From Planctomycetaceae bacterium (GTDB taxonomy: Bacteria > Planctomycetota > Planctomycetia > Pirellulales > Thermoguttaceae), in NCBI GenBank assembly GCA_031274045.1, contig JAISQS010000699.1, positions 1 to 5,192 on the forward strand: a stretch of DNA of 5,192 nt, given 5' to 3'. The position numbers were made by a program, and so were the translations under genes. The notes under the pieces were generated by a model. It made no database searches, was not told where the DNA came from, and was given only the letters and a program-made list of their open reading frames with translations. This document shows, in pieces, positions 1 through 4,703 of this stretch. The first letter of the stretch is position 1. The number at the start of each line of letters is the position of its first letter.

Positions 1-136
1 TGATGTCTTTGTTTGAACGAATCCCACCCCAGCCAATTGCTCAACCAAAGCGTCGTCAAACTACGTGCCAAATAGGCTATTATCACGGTGGACTCCTCTC
101 AGTCCACAAGTTAAACCAAACTAAGCTTGGCGATAC
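1..136. other. Left-edge segment, coding status unresolved
   Basis: Short open frames exist here on both strands and none is decisive. On the minus strand a GTG at 87-85 opens a frame that stays open to the window edge (predicted start M-I-I-A-Y-L-A-R-S-L). It has a purine-rich GAGAGGAG just upstream, at a spacing suitable for a ribosome binding site. A second minus frame downstream of a stop reads F-D-D-A-L-V-E-Q-L-A-G and also looks protein-like. On the plus strand a frame open from the left edge ends at a TAA at 147-149 and could be the 3' end of an upstream gene. No family was recognised. The remainder is taken as intergenic DNA next to the repeat island. Confidence 0.2.
88..107. repeat. 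Small perfect hairpin
   Basis: GTGGACT (88-94) and AGTCCAC (101-107) are perfect 7-bp inverted arms around a six-base pyrimidine loop. On the minus strand the loop reads GAGAGG, a Shine-Dalgarno-like sequence just upstream of a GTG codon. There is no T-tract on either side, so a simple intrinsic terminator is unlikely. It may be a dispersed repeat or a translational control element; the second idea depends on the unresolved minus-strand ORF. Confidence 0.45.
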
Positions 137-167
137 CACAGGAAGGTAAGGGAGGTAATGGAAGAAT
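137..167 (+). repeat. 9-nt-periodic repeat, copy 1
   Basis: A purine-rich stretch made of three consecutive 9-nt units (GGAAGGTAA, GGGAGGTAA, TGGAAGAAT). A diverged copy in the same orientation lies at 4079-4110 at the start of the second repeat island. They agree at roughly 25 of 31 positions, with a one-base indel. Read on the minus strand the unit gives serine/threonine/isoleucine-rich low-complexity peptide, so open frames across it should not be taken as genes. Confidence 0.55.
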
Positions 168-188
168 ATTTTTTGGGAGAGTTATTAC

Positions 189-347
189 ATTCCGTTAGGG
201 ATGTATCGCTCGGTAGAAAATGAAGTCCCAGACGCGTCTTCGCATTCCGTAGGAATGCAACCTTGTGACTTTGCCCAATGGTTGTATTCCTACTGAATGT
301 TAGTTTGTGTGGGAACATCATTTTCTACAGAGCGATGCAAACCTACG
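189..347. repeat. Nested palindromic repeat element
   Basis: The outer arms 192-225 and 316-347 are inverted copies, including the shared core ATCGCTC-N-GTAGAAAATGA, with about 28 of 34 positions matching. Inside, arms 244-262 and 280-298 are inverted copies matching at 17 of 19 positions. The left inner arm also overlaps a perfect self-contained hairpin (GCATTCC/GGAATGC, 242-258). The sequence at 189-203 resembles that at 243-257, so the element looks assembled from copies of one ATTCCGTAGGAATG-like unit. Similar sequences are familiar to me as dispersed non-coding repeats in environmental bacterial genomes; that is recollection, not a search result. No transposase or convincing target-site duplication is visible. 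The minus-strand open frame across it (121-321) is judged an artefact. Confidence 0.7.
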
Positions 348-360
348 GCTTGCAAAACTA

Positions 361-796
361 TAATATTACATGGGCTACTAAGGTTCTTTTGTAAGAAAAT
401 AATGTCGTAAATAAGGTTTGTTTTATTACATCGTTGAGGCTTTTTTCTGATATATTGCAAAATCTGTTAAATCTGTTGATCAAAAAGGTGTTTACCCCCC
501 TCTATGTTAATTCTTGAAAAAGTGTGTAGAATCCTTCGCCTTGTTTGTCGGCTTGTTTCTTCTCCTTTTTTGGGCTGGGCATTATTTGGTGTTATTTGGC
601 GGAAAAGGCGGGGATTTTTAGCTGACTAAATTTTTTTGTAGTTGCTTGACGTGTGTTTTTAGTTTGAGATTCGTTGAGTTATGCAGGCAAATTTTTTTGG
701 AGGCTTGCGTATTCGATTTGCGATCAACGGATTCCAAATTGTAACAGTTGCACGTTTGGCAAAAAAACAACTAACAACAACCACTTTCAAATAGAA
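361..796. other. T-rich gene-free leader upstream of the DoxX-like gene
   Basis: I see no supportable gene here. The DNA is T-rich and contains short tandem duplications: AAATCTGTT twice (460-477) and a TTATTTGG(T/C)G pair (582-601). The CTTGTTT motif also occurs twice near 540-560. TTGACG at 646-651 resembles a -35 box but has no good -10 at normal spacing, so no promoter is called. The downstream gene's frame is open back to a TTG at 674. The peptide encoded by 674-796 has no recognisable features, and its codons look unlike the body of the gene. Confidence 0.5.
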
Positions 797-799
797 ATG

Positions 800-804
800 A
801 GGAG
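800..804 (+). promoter_or_regulatory. Shine-Dalgarno site deciding a TTG start
   Basis: AGGAG sits seven bases before TTG 812 and is the only good ribosome binding site near the gene start. It lies immediately after the in-frame ATG at 797, so it cannot serve that codon. This favours TTG 812 despite the rarer initiation codon. Confidence 0.5.
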
Positions 805-811
805 TGTTACC

Positions 812-1936
812 TTGAATAACTGTAAAAATCACGTTCCCTATAGCGGCATTTGTACGTGTGTCGTTATCTGTATTGTTCTCCTGCGAATAGCTATTGGCTG
901 GCATTACTTCTATGAGGGGATACATAAGTTTGATCCCGCTGCCGGTTTTTCCTCAAAAGGTTTTTTGGGGATTGCCAAAGGTCCGGCGGCAGATATTTTT
1001 TACGATATGCTGCCGGATATTGATGGTCAAAAACGGCTCGTTATCGGCGAGGTTGCAGTCGACGCAGCCGACGCGAAGACGAAACGAAAAACTTTCACCG
1101 AATACGAAAAAGCATGGGATACGTACTACGAAAATTTTCTCAAATCAAACGGTCTCGATTCCATCACCGGAATAAAACCAGAGAAAATAGAAGACCCAAA
1201 CGCAAAACCTGACGAGCAGACATTGAAAGCAAACCAGAAGTACGAAATCGAGGCAATCTATAAACGCTACATCGATTCACTCCGAACCGGAGCCGAATCC
1301 CAAGAAAAAGAAATCCTCGCCTCACAAGCAAGCCTCGCCAGATTCCAAGAAAAAATCAAAACAATTCGTAACGACACCGCATTTGAGAAAAAACGACGTT
1401 GGGACGAAATGATGCGATACCGCTCGGAAGCAGAAGTTTGGATTAACACTCTTGACCGACTCGGCAACGCCCTACAATCCGATCTTGCCCGCGTAGTCAA
1501 CCCACAACTCGCAGGAGACAAAGGACATATCGTCACAAATCCCGAAAAAGTCTGGGTGCCGAATCCTATTGTCGCAACCCACATGGGATCACTCGATTTG
1601 GCTGTGACAATCGGTTTAACCGCAATCGGTCTTTGCCTGATGATTGGTTTTTGTACACGGCTTGCTGCGCTTGGCGGGATCGCGTTTCTTGTCTGTGTTA
1701 TTTTGACCACGTGGCCCGTACCCGGTTATTATCCGCCATTGCCGTCTGCTGTCGGTAACTCTTTGTTCATCAGCAAGGATGGAGTGGAGTTGGTTGCGCT
1801 TCTTGTGTTGACGGTTGTTGGTGCCGGACGTTGGGGCGGACTTGATTTTTATGTCTGGAATCTTTTTGGCAAAAGATTTTTCGGACGATTTGTCGGTCAA
1901 TGTTGTTGCGGCTCAAAAAAAGCATCGACTAATTGA
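812..1936 (+). CDS. DoxX-like integral membrane protein with large extramembrane insertion
   Basis: The predicted protein has 374 residues from TTG 812. ATG 797 would add five residues; the open frame back to TTG 674 adds an unconvincing tail. A first membrane helix lies at about 11-33, ending in a G-W-H-Y-F-Y-E-G-I-H-K motif typical of DoxX/DoxD-like proteins (family knowledge). Residues 38-255 form a charged, helix-rich, probably coiled-coil region. Three more helices follow at about 261-280, 284-303 and 323-343, containing G-F-C-T-R-L-A-A-L-G-G and a W-P-V-P-G-Y-Y-P-P loop. Compact DoxX proteins are far smaller, so the central insertion is the distinguishing part. The C-terminus carries three adjacent cysteines (364-366) and a lysine-rich end. 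DoxD/DoxX relatives are linked to quinone-coupled redox chemistry, but no substrate can be assigned. The next gene on the same strand is a Tat-exported oxidoreductase, a possible partner. Codon style changes sharply near 1590, at the start of the second helix. Confidence 0.75.
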   Translation: MNNCKNHVPYSGICTCVVICIVLLRIAIGWHYFYEGIHKFDPAAGFSSKGFLGIAKGPAADIFYDMLPDIDGQKRLVIGEVAVDAADAKTKRKTFTEYEKAWDTYYENFLKSNGLDSITGIKPEKIEDPNAKPDEQTLKANQKYEIEAIYKRYIDSLRTGAESQEKEILASQASLARFQEKIKTIRNDTAFEKKRRWDEMMRYRSEAEVWINTLDRLGNALQSDLARVVNPQLAGDKGHIVTNPEKVWVPNPIVATHMGSLDLAVTIGLTAIGLCLMIGFCTRLAALGGIAFLVCVILTTWPVPGYYPPLPSAVGNSLFISKDGVELVALLVLTVVGAGRWGGLDFYVWNLFGKRFFGRFVGQCCCGSKKASTN

Positions 1937-1956
1937 TACGGACAAATTCTCAAATT

Positions 1957-2006
1957 GTAAGCCAGCTTAAATGATGTCTTGAAGATGTCAATTTTAAACT
2001 GCTTAC
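1957..2006 (+). repeat. Imperfect hairpin after the DoxX-like gene
   Basis: Arms 1957-1971 and 1993-2006 (GTAAGCCAGCTTAAA against TTTAAACTGCTTAC) pair with one bulge and one mismatch around a loop of about 21 bases. The loop contains the direct repeat GATGTC-TTGAA-GATGTC. Only a weak ATTTT follows, so termination is possible but not well supported. An mRNA 3'-end stabilising or processing hairpin is an alternative. Confidence 0.4.
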
Positions 2007-2063
2007 ATTTTCACGGATATTGTGTTCACTACGCTTTTACGTTGGCGATTTTTGTAGTACGTT

Positions 2064-2098
2064 GCGTATAAGCGTGATTAGAGTTATTAGCGTGCGGG
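2064..2098 (+). repeat. Degenerate 9-nt tandem repeat
   Basis: Four consecutive units share a G-N-G-T-N-N-T-A-like pattern: GCGTATAA, GCGTGATTA, GAGTTATTA and GCGTGCGGG. The stretch lies in frame with the downstream gene and encodes a repetitive I-S-V-I-R-V-I-S-V-like peptide. It precedes the Tat signal peptide and looks like repeat-derived non-coding DNA. It resembles, in period only, the purine-rich 9-nt units elsewhere in the window. Confidence 0.35.
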
Positions 2099-2182
2099 TG
2101 CAGTTGGGCAAATTTCGCGGCAAGAGTGATTTGGTTTATCAAGATTGCAAGAAATTTTGTCAACTGCACATTACTTTTTCTT

Positions 2183-2210
2183 TTGTCAATAAAAAAATTT
2201 CAAATATACA
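2183..2210 (+). promoter_or_regulatory. Possible sigma70-like promoter with near-leaderless start
   Basis: TTGTCA (2183-2188) matches five of six bases of the -35 consensus. TATACA (2205-2210) matches four of six of the -10 consensus, with a 16-bp spacer. A start about seven bases beyond the -10 would fall at 2217, directly before ATG 2218. No Shine-Dalgarno sequence precedes that ATG, which fits a leaderless or very short-leader mRNA. The DNA is AT-rich, so a chance match is a real possibility. Confidence 0.3.
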
Positions 2211-2217
2211 AAATAAC

Positions 2218-4008
2218 ATGTCAGATACAGATAATAAGAAGGACGAAATAAATTCGCCGGAGTGTTCGCGGCGTGAGTTTATTATTGGCGGTGCGGTTGC
2301 GGTTGGAGTTCCGGCGATTGGAGTTGGGGCGTTTTACTGTACGTACAAGATGACGGGTTCGCATCCGCTTCGTGTTGGGGTGGTTGGAACGGGTGATGAG
2401 GGGCAGGTTTTGCTCGGTGCAATCAATCCCGAATTTATCGAGGTGAAGTCTATTGCGGATATTCGCCCATACAATTTGTACCGCGCCTTTTACGGCGACA
2501 ACTATTCACCAACCGCAATCAAAGTCCGACCCGGATTGAATAGCGTTTACGGTTGGTCAACAGAATCCGAATCGCGGAAGCACATAAAGGTTTACACGGA
2601 TTATCGCGAATTGATCAAGAATGCAAAAGAAGACGGCATCGAAGCAATAATAATCGGTTTGCCGTTGCATTTACATCACGCGGCGGCTGTGTGCGCGATG
2701 AAAGCGGGGTTGCACGTTTTGACGGAAAAATTGATGGGGCATAGTGTTGCAAAATGTAAAGAAATGGCAAGATACGCCAAACAGACAAATAAACACCTCG
2801 CAACAGGTCACCAACGTCATTACAATATTCTTTATCAGGAAGCAGTCGATACTATTCGGCGCGGCTTGATCGGGAATATTCATTACATTCGCGCTCAATG
2901 GCACCGCAACAACGCGCCGGGCAACGACAGTTGGCAAATGCCAATGCCGACCGAAGTTAAACGAACAGATCCGCAGGCGCAAAAGTTGACCAATGAGCTT
3001 AAATCGTGGACGGATCGTTTGAACAAGGCGCGTGGGATTGAGATTGAGGAGTGGTCAAAAAAAGTTGCCCAAAAGAAAGCTCAACTTGCCGATTATGTTC
3101 TCGCGACCGGCGGTGAGTATCTTGATCAAAAAATTGATACGGCATCGAGCTATGGTTATGAGGATGGCAAATTTGCCGGTGGCGGTGAGGTTTACGAGCG
3201 ACCTGCGGCGGAGGAGCTTTTGCGTTGGCGGTTGTGGCGGCGAACGGGGGGCGGGTTGATGGTGGAGTTGGGATCGCACCAACTTGACGCGGCAAGTATT
3301 TTTCTGGCGGCGAACAATGACCTCTACCTTGACCAGATCAATAGCAACAAAAAACGAGGCGAAAAAATACATCCGCTAAAAGTGCATGTTTCAGCAAACA
3401 GGAATTTGTTCAAGTTAGATAGGGAGGCGAATGACCATATAACGACTTTGGTTGAGTTCCCTGCGCCGGATTACGATCCGAAAACGCGGGCTGGCGAAAA
3501 GCGGAAAATTTGCGTGCAATATTCAACAATCAACGGCAACGGCTTCGGCGGATACGGCGAAGTGGTTTACGGAACGGATGGGACGTTGATTTTAACTTCC
3601 GAAAATGATTCGCAAATTTTCCGCAGTGGCGATTCCGGCAGCAAAGTTACCGCCAAAGCAGATGCGGCATTGGATACGCAATCGAGCGGTCCGGCTCAAA
3701 CGGCAGTTGGCGGTGCGGCGAAACTTGAGGTGAGTCGCGGTTATCGGGAGGAGTTGGAACATTGGGCTTGGTGTGTTCGGGTGAATCCTGATTGCAAGGA
3801 CGCTTTGTTGCAACCGAGATGTACGCCAAAGATTGCGTTGGGTGATTCGGTGATTGCGCTGGTTACAAATATCGCGTCGGATATCGGCAAGAGCGTGACC
3901 TTCAACGAAGCATGGTTCGATCCCGATAACGACGCAACACCAGAAGTAGAAATCTCACAAGACGAATCTTCCGCCATAAACATGCAACGTCCCGAATATA
4001 CGTTGTGA
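2218..4008 (+). CDS. Tat-exported Gfo/Idh/MocA-family oxidoreductase
   Basis: The predicted protein has 596 residues. ATG 2218 is chosen because it puts a twin-arginine signal near the N-terminus: S-R-R-E-F-I at 17-22, then a hydrophobic stretch to about 40. The in-frame TTG at 2020 would bury the signal behind 66 repeat-like residues. The Rossmann nucleotide-binding region begins at 52 with V-G-V-V-G-T-G-D-E-G (53-62). Strand and helix G-L-P-L-H-L-H-H-A-A-A-V-C-A-M-K-A-G follow, then T-E-K-L-M-G at 169-174, where many relatives have E-K-P. G-H-Q-R-H-Y (197-202) and G-G-G-L-M-V-E-L-G-S-H-Q-L-D (354-367) are conserved C-domain motifs. The protein exceeds the usual 350-450 residues, partly through a charged helical insertion at about 250-305 and a low-complexity S/G/A-rich segment at about 480-510. 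By family it is a NAD(P)-dependent, sugar- or polyol-type oxidoreductase; the substrate is not predictable. It probably acts in or at the periplasm, perhaps with the membrane protein upstream. Codon style alternates along the gene. Confidence 0.85.
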   Translation: MSDTDNKKDEINSPECSRREFIIGGAVAVGVPAIGVGAFYCTYKMTGSHPLRVGVVGTGDEGQVLLGAINPEFIEVKSIADIRPYNLYRAFYGDNYSPTAIKVRPGLNSVYGWSTESESRKHIKVYTDYRELIKNAKEDGIEAIIIGLPLHLHHAAAVCAMKAGLHVLTEKLMGHSVAKCKEMARYAKQTNKHLATGHQRHYNILYQEAVDTIRRGLIGNIHYIRAQWHRNNAPGNDSWQMPMPTEVKRTDPQAQKLTNELKSWTDRLNKARGIEIEEWSKKVAQKKAQLADYVLATGGEYLDQKIDTASSYGYEDGKFAGGGEVYERPAAEELLRWRLWRRTGGGLMVELGSHQLDAASIFLAANNDLYLDQINSNKKRGEKIHPLKVHVSANRNLFKLDREANDHITTLVEFPAPDYDPKTRAGEKRKICVQYSTINGNGFGGYGEVVYGTDGTLILTSENDSQIFRSGDSGSKVTAKADAALDTQSSGPAQTAVGGAAKLEVSRGYREELEHWAWCVRVNPDCKDALLQPRCTPKIALGDSVIALVTNIASDIGKSVTFNEAWFDPDNDATPEVEISQDESSAINMQRPEYTL

Positions 4009-4015
4009 TGCTCGC

Positions 4016-4067
4016 AAAACGACGCGGCAACACAATGTTCTCTACCTAATTGTCCACGCCGTTTTTT
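4016..4067 (+). terminator. Probable intrinsic terminator of the oxidoreductase gene
   Basis: A stem forms between 4016-4027 and 4054-4065 with two mismatches. It continues, after a four-base bulge, as ACAAT (4032-4036) pairing with ATTGT (4049-4053). The descending arm runs straight into six T residues (4062-4067). It lies eight bases after the stop codon. The stem is imperfect, so efficiency is uncertain. Confidence 0.5.
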
Positions 4068-4078
4068 GAAAAATTATT

Positions 4079-4127
4079 CATAGGAAGTTAAGTGAAGCCA
4101 ATGGAAGAATGTATATTCCAAACTTCC
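4079..4127 (+). repeat. Repeat copy 2 and nested hairpin opening the second island
   Basis: Positions 4079-4110 are a diverged direct copy of 137-167. The copy is embedded in a hairpin: GGAAGTT (4083-4089) pairs with AACTTCC (4121-4127), and TGGAA (4102-4106) pairs with TTCCA (4116-4120), with a one-sided bulge between them. The left part again shows roughly 9-nt units. Confidence 0.55.
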
Positions 4128-4132
4128 TTTAC

Positions 4133-4218
4133 CACAAAGGACGCAAAGCCCACGCAAGGAACGAAATGTATACGCAAAGAACACTAATTCCTTGCATTTC
4201 TTCGCGAATACCTTTGTG
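4133..4218. repeat. Hairpin element A, degenerate
   Basis: CACAAAGG (4133-4140) pairs with CCTTTGTG (4211-4218) and GCAAGGA (4154-4160) with TCCTTGC (4189-4195); the middle of the stem is poorly matched. The right arm continues as CGCAAC plus a T-run (4219-4231), exactly as the left arms of elements C and E do. Element A may therefore be a decayed or interrupted member of that family. The left arm reads as 9-nt units (CACAAAGGA, CGCAAAGCC, CACGCAAGG). Confidence 0.55.
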
Positions 4219-4231
4219 CGCAACTTTTTTT

Positions 4232-4320
4232 CAACGCGGAAGTCGCGGAAGGACGGAAAGAGCGGAAATTTTTTTAAGTTCGCTTTCCGCATGTTCCGTG
4301 ATTTCCGTCTTTCCGCGTTG
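4232..4320. repeat. Hairpin element B (CGGAA family)
   Basis: Arms 4232-4268 and 4284-4320 are inverted copies beginning and ending in CAACGCGGAA/TTCCGCGTTG. Each arm carries CGGAA four times at 8-9-base spacing. The loop is T-rich. Plus-strand frames across it give arginine-rich artefact peptides. Confidence 0.75.
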
Positions 4321-4334
4321 AAAAATAAAAATTT

Positions 4335-4400
4335 TGTGTTCTTCGTGCCTTTGTGCGCAACTTTTTTAGGAATGTTACGCACGAAGGCACAAAGAACACG
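4335..4400. repeat. Hairpin element C (CACAAAGAA family)
   Basis: Arms 4335-4361 and 4374-4400 pair at 23 of 27 positions around a T6-containing loop of 12 bases. All four mismatches are transitions. The right arm reads CGCACGAAGG, CACAAAGAA, CACGAAG. This is the same family as element E. Confidence 0.8.
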
Positions 4401-4430
4401 AAGAATATACACACAAATAAAAATTTCTTT

Positions 4431-4497
4431 CTCTGCGTTCTCCGCGTCTTTGCGCGAAATATTTTTTGTTTCGCGCAGAGACGCGGAGAACGCGGAG
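4431..4497. repeat. Hairpin element D (CGCGGAGAA family)
   Basis: Arms 4431-4459 and 4469-4497 pair at 27 of 29 positions around a nine-base loop (TATTTTTTG). Both mismatches are A/G transitions that leave G-U wobbles in a plus-strand transcript. The purine-rich arm carries GACGCGGAGAACGCGGAG in a 9-nt register. It is the best-paired element in the window. Confidence 0.85.
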
Positions 4498-4520
4498 AAT
4501 ATTAAAAATTAAATTCCTTC

Positions 4521-4594
4521 CTTCGTGTTCTTCGTGCCTTTGTGCGCAACCTTTTTTTAGGATTGTTGTGTACGAAGGCGCAAAGGATACAAAG
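4521..4594. repeat. Hairpin element E (CACAAAGAA family)
   Basis: Arms 4521-4550 and 4565-4594 pair at 22 of 30 positions, and all eight mismatches are transitions. The left arm is nearly identical to that of element C (TTCTTCGTGCCTTTGTGCGC core), while the right arm has drifted. The loop contains seven T residues. It is the last element before the convergent SHD1 gene; the 109 bp between them hold nothing else convincing. Confidence 0.75.
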
Positions 4595-4703
4595 ATTCCG
4601 ATTCCAATCATCACAATTTTCGTTGCGAGAATGAATTTCGCGTATTTTACGTATTTAGTTTGCTTATTATTTCGCGTTAAAAAATATAAAAAACAGCATC
4701 ATT

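Noticed and set aside
121..321. Minus-strand open frame of 66 codons
   Set aside because: It lies entirely across repeat DNA (137-167 and 189-347), and its peptide mirrors the repeat units.
434..532. Sigma70 promoters in the leader (TTGAGG...TATATT, TTGAAA...TAGAAT)
   Set aside because: Spacing between the boxes is 7-11 bases, too short for function; other pairings need spacers over 20 bases.
481..620. Riboswitch or structured leader
   Set aside because: Only short tandem duplications and weak stems are visible; no conserved aptamer core was recognised.
674..811. Extension of the DoxX-like protein to TTG 674
   Set aside because: No ribosome binding site precedes it, the added 46 residues have no family resemblance, and the first membrane helix normally lies near the N-terminus.
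1267..1900. Minus-strand open frames of 147 and 94 codons within the DoxX-like gene
   Set aside because: They are antisense to a gene with clear membrane topology and family motifs; their peptides are serine/arginine-rich with no recognisable fold.
2020..2217. Extension of the oxidoreductase to TTG 2020
   Set aside because: It would place 66 residues, partly translated from a 9-nt repeat, ahead of a Tat signal that must be N-terminal.
4133..4594. CRISPR array
   Set aside because: The repeats are inverted within each element, vary in sequence and length, and are not separated by uniform unique spacers. No cas gene is visible.
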